From the NCBI GenBank assembly GCA_013399875.1, contig VXAZ01018985.1, positions 2,034,693-2,098,692 of the forward strand: DNA of 64,000 bases, written 5' to 3'. A program made the translations under genes and the position numbers. The DNA is from Gymnorhina tibicen. Taxonomy: Eukaryota; Chordata; Aves; Passeriformes; Artamidae. Positions within the stretch are counted from its first letter, which is position 1, and every line of letters begins with the position of its first letter. Shown here one piece after another: positions 24,116 through 35,932 of the stretch. The notes below the pieces were generated by a model. The model was not told where the DNA came from and did no database searches. It worked only from the letters and a program-made list of their open reading frames with translations.

Positions 24116-26972
24116 CTAGATGTACAGGTGGAAGGTATTTTCTCTGAGGTTGGGGTTTTTTTGGTGGGTGGGGGGGTGCTTACATGCATTTTGGCTAGAA
24201 ATTGTATAATAGACAAGGGTAGCTACATTACCTGCTAAAAATGCATAAATAAATGTCCACATGGATATTCATACTTTCCTTAAAATCACAAAGACAAATC
24301 CTTCAAGTTAGTCCTATTTTTAGTTTTCAAATGCATCACCTTATCTTCATTGCAAAGGGACTGACCCGCACTCAGATTCTGAGTAGCAAGAAATTAATGA
24401 GCAGTGAACAATGTTGCTGAGTCACACACCTTCCTTGGCTACCTCTTCTGAAAGGATGTCTCTGCTTTCACAGTAGAGGAAAATTGGCAAGAAAAGCCAC
24501 TTATGGAGGGAACCTCATCACTCATGAAAGCCATTTCCTTATAATTTTCAAACAAAAGTACAGAAGTTTACAGACTTCTTTCCAAAATGTCTTGATAATT
24601 TTTTCATCCTGCTTTTGGTAACATTGTGCTCCTTGATGCTTGAAGGAGCACTCCCAGCTGCTCCTCTGTGTTATGATCTCCTTGGCTTGACTTGAAATGA
24701 GACATGGGTTTTGCTGTGCCCTGGGGTCTGTAGTTCAAACACTCTCCTGTACATTGTTAATGGGGGCAGACAACTCCATCTGTAAAATACAATGCTTGTT
24801 CTCTCTTGATTCATGTGCTTCACAGAGACACAAGGTGAGGATACCCTTCTAAATACGAATCAGTGACACAGAGGTAAAACATTAGTCTGTATTAGCACTG
24901 TAACTACCAGTCACAGAAAATATGAAATGAAACTTGGAAGGTAGTGAAAACATATTACTGAAATGACATGATAAAACGAGTTTTGTGGTGCTCTGGATGT
25001 TTGTTCAAAAGGAAAAAATGGTGAAGCTCCCTGAAGCAGGATTTACTGAGATACTTACCACTGTGGTAGCTAAGCAACGTTACGTTAAGTAACATAATAA
25101 AATTAACTAAAACATTCATTCTTTCAAGTATTAGCTCGTTCCCTGTTCTCCAGGATATGACAATTATATAAGACAGTCTGAAAGGAATTCTATCGTCACT
25201 GTTTCAGCATTTAATTCCTGTCCTTCACCCTCAATTAAATCAATGAGAGCTAGACACCTGGGTGTTTTTGAAAATCCTATTAGGTATGCCTTTTATACCT
25301 ACAGGTTATGAGATACTTTAAAAATCTGGGCTTTAGGACATATGGCTACTTTAGAAGTATATATTAAAAAGAGTTGTGTGGCTTTAATTGTTATTCTGCA
25401 CTTTGACATATCCTGGAGTAAGAAATTGCTGTCTTGCAGTCCATCTTGAATACAAACTGATCTATGTATTATAATTGCCAAATATATACTGCTTTTTAAA
25501 ACTCTGATGGCCTGCCTCTTGCCTACTATTGGCCGCATAGGGCAGACTGATGACACCGTGCCCCTGAGCAGGGTGGGCACTGTAGGCAGGATGTGACCCA
25601 CCTTATTCACGTCACGTACAATTCTCTCAAATCTCACTCCCACTGGTGGAACCAAGGGGTGGTGGAACCAAAGGGTGGTGCAACTCTTACTCAGACTCTG
25701 AAGATATTTGCATGGTTGGCTGTTGTGGCCTGATGACCTGGACTCCAAGTGTCCCTGGCACTCCACCATACACAGAATATCAGTTATGATCCTGTTTGTG
25801 CTGTCAGGGATCATGAAAGTTGCCTTATGGGCATGTTTCCTCTTGTTTTTTCTACTGTCCAAGTAAAGCTTTATTTTAAAATGCGTTGTCAGACCTCAAT
25901 ACTGTTCAAACTGCAAATCCTTAGAACTTCTATGCTGATTGTAATTCAGATAGCTGGTTTGGAGAAAAAATTTATTATGATTTCCCTGGAGTTAGTGCAG
26001 CTTGATAGATAACTATTTTGGGGCACCCAGTTTGCAGAATTTCAGGTGTATTTGTATGGTATACTTGAAATATAGTACCAGGAGATTTTGCTTAGCAGTC
26101 ATGAGTTTACCTTCTTACCTTCATCAACAGGATAAAATATTGAAGCTGTTGCACAGATTTTCTAATAAGAATACATTTTTGAAGGTGCATATAATTTTCA
26201 AATATTCACATATAATCAGATTTAAAATGTGTTCATTTTTTCCCTATCACAGGGCTTCATCCCACCCCAGATGCATTGTAATGAAATCCTTTGCTGGATA
26301 AGTAATTATGAATTCTAGGAGGAATGATTCACTTAGCTTTGCATTTGACTCTTTGTGATAGTCTCTAATCAACAATGAGAATATTTTTTTCCATGGTATG
26401 GAATGATAGTTGACGTAGGTTCTTCTAAATCCACCACCTACTCTTTAATTTGCCTTTATGTAGATAAAACATTTTTCATAAGGAGATGTCACGCTTCTTT
26501 TTGATAATGTATTTTATTAAATGCAAAACAGTGAAGTTAAAGGTCTGGATTAAACCAACAAAAGCAAATTTACCACTTCATTCTTAACTTACTCCATATG
26601 CCTAGTTAATGCAGCACATAATAAAAAATTTGGCCACTGCACTAAAACCATTGTATTACCATTGGAACCACTGAAATGGTCTTAAAAGCTATACTGAAGT
26701 GTTGGAGCATTCCCTTCATTATTGCCTACTTATGTCCTTCTAATTAGTTTTGTTGTTGTTGGGTTTTGTTGTTGCTGTAATTTTGGATTATTTTTTGTTT
26801 TTTACACTTGCTGATATACACACTGGTTGCTATCAGAGCTTGCAAAAAAATTACAATTCCTGTACTCTTCATGTCTTTTTTAAAAATGTGAAATCAAATC
26901 CCGTGTATTAAATCTGATTGGAAAAAAACAGTGTGAAATTTCAACACAAACGTGAAACAAATCCAAACTTAC
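24116..26972. other. Intronic DNA with a long chance-like open frame
   Basis: The minus strand carries a 187-codon open frame at 25299-25862 (see findings) in a patch of higher G and C (about 25510-25760). No family is recognised. The rest is A/T-rich. Confidence 0.4.
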
Positions 26973-27025
26973 CTTTAGACCTTTTTCTGTTTTCCATCTT
27001 CCATTCTTACTTTGATTTATAGTTT
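26973..27025 (-). CDS. Candidate internal coding exon (53 nt, phase 1-0)
   Basis: The donor CTAAAG/GTAAGT is perfect; the acceptor (ACTTTGAG) has a poor pyrimidine tract. The frame that fits the chain reads TINQSKNGRWKTEKGLK and leaves phase 0, as the exon at 10429-10530 needs. The intron to the preceding candidate would be about 277 bases. The perfect donor and the phase fit support it and the weak acceptor counts against it; the other frames carry stops. Confidence 0.33.
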
Positions 27026-27302
27026 CTCAAAGTTTTCCAAACAGCTCTGAGGTTTTAGATTAACATTCTATGATTCTTTCCCATTAAAAACTCCATAGAA
27101 TGCCTTTTTTACCCAGTTTAGCCTCTCTTCTGCCATATTTTATACCTTATTTCATGCCCTATTTTTTTTCCATCTTCCTTAATGCCTAATTCCTTTATTT
27201 CCCTTTTCTCTTAACTTTCTTCACTCATTTTTAATCCTTTTTCATCTTAAATATAATTCTTCAATTTCTGATTATTTATAGGCAGCCTTTAAATCAGCTC
27301 AC

Positions 27303-27351
27303 TTTCACCAGCTAAGAATTTTGCTTCTTGTTTCTTATCTTGATGCTCTCT
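27303..27351 (-). CDS. Candidate internal coding exon (43 or 49 nt, phase 0-1)
   Basis: The acceptor is very strong (TTTCTGTCTCTCACCCATCAG). Only one frame is open, reading REHQDKKQEAKFLAGE or shorter, a very polar helical peptide like the coiled coil further on. Two overlapping donors exist: G/GTGAAA (exon end 27309) and GAAA/GTGAGC (exon end 27303). Both leave one base, so either keeps the phase. It enters in phase 0, as the exon at 29720-29804 requires, and leaves in phase 1, as the candidate at 26973-27025 requires. Confidence 0.42.
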
Positions 27352-29719
27352 CTGATGGGTGAGAGACAGAAATCTCGAAGTGGACTGTGAAGACCCTCTT
27401 GTGCAGTGCCTACTGAGTGAAACTACCCGATTCTATGGCTGGTTTTCAGAAGACTGAATGTAAATAGCAATGTCCTAATTTACCAAAGGTAACATTGAAA
27501 TTCAAACCCATTTTTCCGCAGCTGTTTCTGAAGTACCTTTCCAGTGTGACACTACTGGGTACCCTACTCTCTAGCAATTAAAGCCTATTTACAGTAGTAG
27601 CTGAGATTGAGACCACGTGGGGCAAGTCCCAAGTCCTTGCTATCTGTGTGCATATTCCCTGTTAATACATCTAACACCTAACAGCAATACTCAGAAAAAC
27701 CTCTTCAGAAATCCAGGTTAATTAGTTTTTAAAGTCATGTTTCTGTCTAGCCTACCATGTTTTGCCTTGGCTTGGTTTGGTTTATTTTCTTTTCAACAAC
27801 AACAAAAATCCCCAACCATCTCGTCCTCCAAACAAGAAAGAAAGCCTTTTGTAATCCTTGTCAAGGTAAATAGTTTCTTCCATGAAAAATGGCTGCTTGC
27901 TTCCAGAGCTATTTCCTGTGACTAACACCTATGATACAAAGAATAAAAAATATCACAAATTAACAACTAAAACATTTCTATTGCCAAATTTTTACTTAAG
28001 GATAAAATTGAAGGACAATTTATATACAAAGAATGCTGATACTTAGAGGACTTTCTTTGTATATATGCATAATTGCAACAAGATCCTTTAGGCATAATTG
28101 AAGCATTTACAAGGGGGGAGGGGCTTGTGTATTGGACACAGTTGGTCAGGTTTTTTGGTAGCAAGAATTGCATTGTCCTTCTCTGGATATTTAAGGAATG
28201 AGAAAATAAAGATATGTAACTTTGAAGTCCCTACTCAAGGCTTTCATATTACACCTTTGAGAGGACATTTGGACAAGTAATGAAAGAAAATGTTATTTTG
28301 TACATGTCATATTTTTAAAACCAGTAATGATTTTAATTTTGTTTGGTTTGAAAAAATCTTTTTTATGATAATTATGTACTTTTCTAAAACCTCATTTCTT
28401 TTATAATAATTATTGCCCTTTATAGTAGGCATAATCTTCCATGAACTTAACAATATCTAATTTTTATGTGTGAATTCTTGTTCTTATGATTACTCTTACT
28501 GAAAATAATCTGGTTTATTTTTTAAAAGCTGATTTCTATTTTCAAAATTTCTTTACATTATATTATTTTTCTTGATTATATTCTTGCAGTTTTGTAATGA
28601 TCTCTGCAGACAGATCTTAGTTTTTTGTAAATGAAAAAAAAAAGACTAGTGTTTTCCAAACTTTATGGGAGAATTAATGGTTCTTTCAGCACTTAAAAGA
28701 TTTTTTAATATGGAAGAAATGTCTTATATGTAAATAATCTACACAGAATAACATTTTTTCGCATATATTTAGGTATGATCTGAATAATGTTTACAAAACC
28801 AACATTATGTCAGTATTTAGATAATAAGTTATATGTTAAACTATATGTCAGTACTAGCATTTTGGAAAAAAAATATAGGAGATCAGATTGTCTTGCAGTT
28901 AGGGTAGAGAATATAAGACACTAGTTCAGAGTTATTTTCACATATTTGTGACACCCAAGAACTCTCATAATCTCAGCTGTATAAAACAGTAAGGACAAAA
29001 TTTGCTTGCCTGATCAGGCAAGATAAAAATTTGCTGAAGAAGGGCATAGCCTTCTCCAGGTCCAGGACAGCTACATGCAGATGACTTTGAGACTTTTGGT
29101 CTTGCTAATAAAACCCCGGAATTTGGGTTTAGGCCACTAAATCCCCATGGAAACTTTGATTCAGTTCCATATGATGCCTGCACCTAAGTGCCTCCGTATG
29201 AGTTAGATATCAATACTTTTGTTATGGTTTATGGACATCTACTGAGGGTAGAAGGTGTAATAGAGAAACATTAATCTGACAATAAAATCTTCAAGTAAAA
29301 ATGATGATATTCACCATTGTGAAATCATGTGAGGTATTTTAACCATGATGAGTTGTTCTTTATTTTGATACTGAGGTCTCCTTGGACAAAAACATTCCTG
29401 CTGGGGAAACTTCTGGTAATGCTTTACTGACTTCCTTTCAGCTATTCCATCTTGGCAGAAGCTTGAAACAGTTTCTGTTTGAATGTCACTTCTTGAGTCA
29501 ATGAAAAGGTGTCATAACCATGTTTACAGAATGTACTCTTGTCCGTGGTATCAAGCATATGGCGTAAGTGTTGTACCTGCCATATGGAGGTTGAGTATCC
29601 AGGAAATGTAACTCATTAGCCATATCTCTTCTGGTGATTAGATTTAGTATGCACATACGTTCTGCATATTACTGTGGTTGTAACTAAAAGTAGGACACTA
29701 AGAGTCTGTACTTACTTAC
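27352..29719. other. Intronic DNA, very A/T-rich
   Basis: Nothing recognised except an 18-bp perfect palindrome at 29005-29022 with TATA-like and AATAAA sequences either side. Confidence 0.45.
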
Positions 29720-29804
29720 TCCACGATGTCCTCCAAGAAAATTCCCTCCTTCCAGCTGAGCCAGTAGGAGTTCCAATAACTTTGTCTCAGCTGGAAATTG
29801 CTCT
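29720..29804 (-). CDS. Internal coding exon (85 nt, phase 2-0)
   Basis: The exon runs from an acceptor TTATTGCAG (29805-29813) to a perfect donor CGTGGA/GTAAGTAAG. It encodes one completing base plus 28 codons, reading EQFPAETKLLELLLAQLEGG then NFLGGHRG. The leucine pattern suggests an amphipathic helix. Its entry phase matches the exit phase of the candidate exon at 34137-34173, and the joining codon would be AGA (Arg). The exit phase 0 matches the candidate at 27303-27351. The upstream pyrimidine tract is only moderate. Family not recognised. Confidence 0.66.
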
Positions 29805-30633
29805 CTGCAATAAATCATGGTCATTTCATGCTTTGATGCACCATACTTAAATGTGTTAAAAAAACCCCAAAAACTTACACAAAGCAAATTCCTGCTATAA
29901 TCAACATAGCATATTTTTGCTCTAATAACTAAGAAAAAAATGTCAACAATTGCAAACAGTCATATAAATCGGAGTTTCTAAAAAACTCCTTATATGGAAT
30001 TAATCTCTTGAGCTCTACTTTGTACGGGCTGAAGTGGTACAGATTTTTGCTATGTGTTTGAATGTTGCTTTGGCTATGTACACAGACAAGGGTATGACCT
30101 AATTGTTCAGTCATATGCACTCAATGTTCTTAAAATGAGGGGTATTTCAAAGAATGTGTTCATCCTAGTGGCATTTGGAAATTTTTACTTTTTTTGTGTT
30201 TTCCTTGATGGTAGAGTCACCAAAGCATAGCAAGTCTGATTATTACTGTAATTGTATAAGTACTGTGTTGGAAATTAAAATAATTGGCAAATATATTTGC
30301 AAAAGTATTTCAGTTAAGGAATAGTTCCAAAGAAATGTGAAGGAAAAGAATGTCACGTGTAGAAGTAATAATCTATATTTTCTCAGTGGTAGATATGAGC
30401 TTTGGCTCAAAGACGGCAGACATTGCAAGCTGTCTTGAATTATCATCCTATACATCCTTATGGTCATGACAGATTTTCTCTCCCCTTTTGACACACTAGT
30501 TCCAATTTTCTAGACAGATGGAACTAGACTATGCACCCATTGGTGACAAGGAAAGTCTTGTCTACTTCCTGTCTACCAAGAAGGGATAACTGTAAGAGAA
30601 AAAGGGAAATGTGGAATTCAACAGAACATGTAA

Positions 30634-30724
30634 AGATAGATAGATTAGACAGATAGATAGATAGACAGATAGATGATAGATAAATAGCTAGCTAGCTAGA
30701 TGATAGATAAATAGATAGATAAAA
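30634..30724 (+). repeat. (GATA)n compound microsatellite
   Basis: GATA units interrupted by GACA and GCTA variants over about 90 bases. The interruptions suggest an old array. Confidence 0.9.
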
Positions 30725-31159
30725 CCAATCAAAATATCTCATTTTCTCAATGTGACAGCACCTTGCTGCTTCCATTGTTTTTTTCTTAACTATTTCGTAT
30801 GCTACAGCAGCAGCAGATTAATTTCGTATTATACGTTCCCTTTGGATTATTTAAAATCATTGGCATGGTATTTTCCACAACAACTTATTTACTATACATG
30901 CAATAAATACACTCAGTTTGCATTGCAGTGCAGGCATATTCTGGAATTAAGAGAAATTTTTTTGATCCAGCTTTCCTTGATGAATTAAAGACAGCAGAAA
31001 ATATAATCTCTTTAGTAAGTGTCATTGTTATACAAGTGTAATCAAATTTTTAGGAGATGAAATAATTGGGCAAAATGTGCTTTTGGTCTAATGGAATACC
31101 TCAGGAAAAAATGTAAATTTTGAAGTGTTTGAATGGCAAATTACTGAAACATGAAATTA

Positions 31160-31735
31160 CAGAAGCATAGAATGGTTGATATTTGAAGGGAGCTCTAGGA
31201 GTCATCTTGTCCCAAATCCCTGCTCAAGCAAGGCCACCTAGAACACACTACCAAAGAACACATCCAAATAAATGGCTATTGAATATCATCAAGAATAGAC
31301 ACCACAAGCTCCCTGAGTAACCAGTGTGACACACCTGAGTGTGCCAGTGCTTGGTCACCCTCACGGAAAAACAGTGTTTTCTGATCTTCAAATGAAGCTT
31401 CCTGTCTCAGTTTTTGACCACTGGCTCTGGCCCTTGTTCTGTCTTCTTTGCCCTTGCCCCCATCACACCTTTAGGTATTTATACACATTTGATAAGATCT
31501 CTCCTGAGTACCCTCTTTTCCAGACTGAACAGTCTCAACTCTCTCATACTTACCTCTGAGAGATGCTCCAGTGCCTGGATCATTTTTGTGGTCCTTTGTT
31601 GGACTCTCTTCGGTACATCCATGTCTCTCTTGATCTGAGGAGCCCAGAACTAGACTCAGCACTCCAGGTGTGGTCTCACCAGTGCTGAGTAGAGGGAAAG
31701 GATCATCTCACTTGACTTGCTGGCAACACTGGGAA
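31160..31735 (-). mobile_element. CR1 LINE fragment
   Basis: Antisense CR1 blocks in order: AGAAGCATAGAATGGTTGAT (tail side), TCTTGTCCCAAATCCCTGCT, TTCCAGACTGAACAGTCTCA, GGAGCCCAGAACTAGACTCA and CACCAGTGCTGAGTAGAGGG. It is diverged with many stops and lies in the intron between the candidate exons at 34137 and 29720. Confidence 0.82.
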
Positions 31736-34055
31736 AGAAGAAGGAAGAAAATGGGAATGAAAAGATAGAAATAAGGAAAAATAGAGTTATATGCAATTTT
31801 GTTTTTATTTTCTTTGTCTTAAGAGTCAGGGGAGGGCATATGTTCATCCATGGAAGTGTTTATTATGAAGGTACAAAAAATATAGGAATTAAGCAGATCA
31901 GTACAAACAATCTGATACGAACCTAGATGTTGAGTACTTTTTCATAATTTTATGAATTATTTATATTACAAATAATGACCATGAATTCAACAGTATTCAT
32001 CTACACTTCATGGAAGTATATGTTTTCATAAAGTACTTTATGAAAGTTGTTATTATTTAGGTGGAGAAAATTGTGCAAAATGATGTAACATGATTTGCCA
32101 AGAGTCTCAAAGTAAGCCAGTAGTAGCAGGCTTAAAATAGAACTGAGGTCTCTAGGAATCCACCTGATATCCTCTCAGTAGGAATACATTTTGCATTGGA
32201 CATTGGTTAGAACAATTCAATTTTTCATTTCAATTTTAAGTTAAAACTATCATAATTAATATTAATTGGATCTCTTATATTTTCCCGCTTGCTGCTTAAT
32301 CTAAAAATATGTATATACATTTTTTGCAGATAAAGATATGACAAAGCGAGGGTTAAATTGTAGTATCGTTTATTTTTATGTCCTTTTGGTTGATTTCAGC
32401 ATGCATTAAAAAAAAGAGACCCCAAACTAAACAAATAACAACACTACAAAACACAACAACTAAGCTTCTTTGCATTAATTGCACTTTATATTAATGGCAG
32501 ATTTCCGCTTTCAAAGATAATTCCCTATAAATTCCCTTAGGTAAGAAAGTTCATCTCAACTTATATATTCTAACTTTGAAGTGAATTTAGCTCCAGTGTG
32601 TTGCAAATAATTTTCAGGTGCCTGCAAATTCAAGTCTTCTGTAATTTTGCTTAAAGCTTTTAGATTACATTATTTATGACCTTGTGATGGCAAAGAAAGG
32701 GATAAAATGAGGCTACAAAAAACTGTAATCAGAAACAATACTTTTATTATTGTTCCTTGGTCCCCTGTATTCCAGAACTTTTATACCACCAACCTGGTAT
32801 CTATGTTGCAAACATCACTGTCAGGCCAACATATAACTCTATATGGAGGTGAATATTAATTTTCCAATTCACAGTTTCGCTTTACAGTTGCATAAGTGAC
32901 TGCAATTAGACAGAGGCAGCTCATACTTTCTGAAAAAAAGTGTTTCTGAAACATAAACATTGGATATCCTTAAATCCAGAAATTTAATGAAGAATATATC
33001 TCTGTTTAAAAGAACATCGTCTCTCTCTGATCAAATAAATATTAGGGCAATTCAAGTATCCTAATGAGCAAAGTAGTGATGAAAGAAATCTTTTACACAA
33101 CTGGTAGTGTAACTATATTATGTAGATAATTCTTGTTATGTTTTGTCAAAAAATCTTAAATTTTTTCCTATCTTAGCTTCTACAAATACAAATGACAGAT
33201 CTCTTTCCATATTCTCTTCAATGACATTTGCAGTAAATTTAATTTATAATATTGTACCAAGTATCCACTGCTACACTGTCATTGAGATTATTGAAATGAT
33301 AGTTCTGCTAGATAATCTATCAATCCAAACTGCAGGACTTGGGCCAATCTCGTCTATATTAAAATTACCTTCCCTGTAAGAAAGACATAATTCTTCTCCT
33401 TTCTTTCACAACTTTGCCTTCTGTTTTGAGTTTTATGAATAATTGCTTTCTACTGATCAAAACCAAATTCTAATATACTGCACAGATGGTCATTGATCAC
33501 TATAAGCACTAATGTATAAATAAAAATATGTTTATGTTTCAAACTAAAACTGACATCTCTATAATAAGACCTCATACACACAAGCTAGTACATTACTATA
33601 CCATACCCAGAGAGGCTGATTGCTCAGCTTCTGTGAGAGATTTTCCAGCTGAAATATGGATCCTATATTAATGAAATATAGAAATATTAGTGTATATTTT
33701 CTGTGTAAAAAACCCTCTATGTATTTGATTGTTAAATTAACTGAACCCTAGGATTCTCCATTAATTAAGATAGTATTGCAGGTATATATTTTAACCAAAG
33801 TACATTTACAACTTTGTCTTGGTATATCACTATAAACCTGGTTTCTAATTCTGTTTTAGATGAGAAGTTGTCTAATATTTCCTTCCCAGTCTCTAGTGGA
33901 TAATTACCCATGCCACATGATCACCATGCAATTTATGTACAGTTGCTCATCTGTTGTTGATAAAGGTCATAAATAAATATATGGCAAGTCAGAACTGTGA
34001 TGCACTAGAAATGCTGTCAGGGATAAAAAACTTGAGTAAATATGGTTAAAGGGAT
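31736..34055. other. Intronic DNA with one ambiguous exon-like segment
   Basis: The segment 33177-33375 has splice-like borders on the plus strand and an open stretch on the minus strand (see findings). The remainder is A/T-rich with no repeat family. Confidence 0.4.
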
Positions 34056-34094
34056 GGAGAGGAGAGGAGAGGAGAGGAGAGGAGAGGAGAGAGG
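34056..34094 (+). repeat. (GGAGA)n microsatellite
   Basis: Seven or more GGAGA units, all purine. It lies about 40 bases from the 37-nt candidate exon at 34137. Confidence 0.9.
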
Positions 34095-34136
34095 GAATTT
34101 AGTTCAATTTTTTAGTTCAATTTTTTTCAAAATTAC

Positions 34137-34173
34137 CTGAGCATGATTTTTTCTTTCTCATGCACCGTGTAAT
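34137..34173 (-). CDS. Small internal coding exon (37 nt, phase 1-2)
   Basis: A short exon between the acceptor ...TCTAATATAG and the donor ATGCTCAG/GTAATT. In the frame set by the exon at 35852-35932 it reads a joining Asp, then YTVHEKEKIML, then a joining Arg into the exon at 29720-29804. It supplies exactly the phase shift (1 to 2) needed between those two better-supported exons, which is the main argument for it. Exons this small arise easily by chance, so the call depends on the chain. It sits about 40 bases from a GGAGA microsatellite and about 590 bases before an LTR insertion at 34764. Confidence 0.5.
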
Positions 34174-34763
34174 CTATATTAGATTCAACAGGTGTAGACC
34201 AACAGTTTGGAAAAAAATGAAAACAGGTCTCTACCCTGAAATTCTCCATACTTTCTCTTAAAATAATTTCTCCTTGCTGATTGCAAGAATGGCCACTAAG
34301 TTGCTAATTCTGTAAAATCCAAACCAGGACCTATTAAAAAGAAAAAAGGAACTAATCAAAGCTTGTTATAGAAAGGTCTAAATTAAAAATAATTTATGGC
34401 TTTGGTAAAATTTGAATGCTTTGTATTTCTTTAAAAACATGACTTTAGTCCATCCATTAGCTAAGGTCTTCTTGCCAGAGCTCCTGTGCTGTACAGTGTG
34501 ATTCTAAGATTAGACTGTCTTCACTGAATTCTGAAAGTACCTCAAGTGCTGTAAGCATTGTCTGCTCTCCTTTTCCACAAAGAAGCAAGGAAACTCTTAG
34601 AAGCCAATAAAAATCTTACTATTGACATCTCAGTGGTTTGAATCTAACCTTGACAATGGTATAGGAAGAGCATTTTTCTTTCTTGGGATATTGTCTGCTT
34701 TCTTCTTATTGGACTTGAATGGTTCTATTAAGTAGGATAGTTTCCAATTCTTCTGCTCTTATA

Positions 34764-35324
34764 TGTTAGATTATTGATGCCATGATGATTTTTTGCTTTT
34801 TTATATACCCCTCTTATATACCCTTTCATATACCCTTTTATACAGCTTTTACATATCCTTAGTGCTTTTAGCCCACATACTTGTAATTCCCCAAGTCTGA
34901 TAACGAGCTTATACCCAAAGTTCCCTTAAGCCAAGAGACCAAATATCTTGGAAGCCTCGCAGTTGGGTCAGAAAGCCCCAGGCACCAAGGTCCTCTCCAG
35001 AACACATTCTGTAAACCAAGATAGGCCCCTCCAGGGGGAAGGTTCCTCAGGATGGGGGCTTCTCTTGAGCTTCTCACTGAGGAATCTTTGATAGATATGC
35101 TAATGTGCAACATCTATAATTGTATACACGAATCATCGTGTATGTGCATTTTTCGGTGTGCATTTTCAAGGTGTGCATTTTCGGTGTGCATTCTGGGGTG
35201 CACTTCGATGCATTCTACCTGGATGTGATGCACCTGAGGATCCTTAAATAAATACCAAGGTAAAACCCTTTTTTCCCCTCTAACCATGTTTGGCTTTTAA
35301 TTCTAAGCCCAGGGAAAGCCAACA
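34764..35324 (+). mobile_element. Solo LTR (561 bp)
   Basis: It begins TGTTAG and ends CCAACA, with flanks TTATA on the left and TTATG on the right, a 5-bp duplication with one mismatch. An AATAAA lies at 35247-35252. The U3 side starts with short TATATACCC-type tandem units (about 34800-34840), and four GGTGTGCATTTTC-like units lie at about 35143-35200. No internal sequence is attached. It lies in the proposed intron between the exons at 35852 and 34137. Left boundary less certain than right. Confidence 0.7.
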
Positions 35325-35851
35325 TTATGAGACATAGAAAAAAGGATATTAAAATTTAATCATAACTTTCCACTCAGGAAATTTCCCAAGAAAGTTCTTA
35401 GTTTGGTTTTTTCCTCTATCCATAAACAGAATTTTTTGGTCACTTTGGCAAATAGTGCACTTCATTACTGCAGTAGGAAAAGCGTTATCATAGAGCAATA
35501 TTTTAAAAGGAGATTATGAAAAGAAAAAATCAGAAAATACAATTTCTTTTATCTTCTTTTTTGGTCCGCTTTTTATTTTTTCCCTTGTAATACTGCTTCC
35601 ATTTTCTAAACCTCACTAATCAAAGCACCTTCTCTTTTCTTTAGGTGTTTCAAAGAAAAATGAAACTCTTGATTCATGCCACTTAAAAACTGTGTTTTCC
35701 CAGTGTTACTGCTGAGAAAAAAAGAGAGAGTTTTGTCTACACATTGTTGGCCAAAATAAGATATGTGAAGATGAACAGAAAAATCACTCTAAAGTGAAGA
35801 AAGAAATAGAAATTTGCAGATGAATATATTGCCTGACTGGCAGCTTCTTAC

Positions 35852-35932
35852 CTGTGTGAGGTATAAGAGGTATTGTTAGAAAAGGACACTCAGTCCCCAC
35901 CTTTTGGAGCAGCAGAAAAAGGTATGTAGACA
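35852..35932 (-). CDS. Internal coding exon (81 nt, phase 1-1)
   Basis: A strong acceptor (pyrimidine-rich run ending CATATTTTAG) and a strong donor CACACAG/GTAAGA bound one frame without stops. The peptide is STYLFLLLQKVGTECPFLTI then PLIPHT; one other frame stops inside and the third stops near the middle. Two bases at the start complete a codon begun in the previous exon, and one base is left at the end. This matches the candidate exon at 39849-39897 upstream and the 37-nt exon at 34137-34173 downstream. The hydrophobic start could be a buried helix rather than a membrane segment. Function unknown. Confidence 0.6.

Noticed and set aside
26118..26160. Exon-like 43-nt segment with GATGAAG/GTAAGA donor
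   Set aside because: Two frames are open and neither fits the chain at that position; the pyrimidine tract is short.
30634..30724. Array-like GATA repeats considered as a CRISPR-like or regulatory array
   Set aside because: Simple-sequence microsatellite in a vertebrate genome; no spacers.
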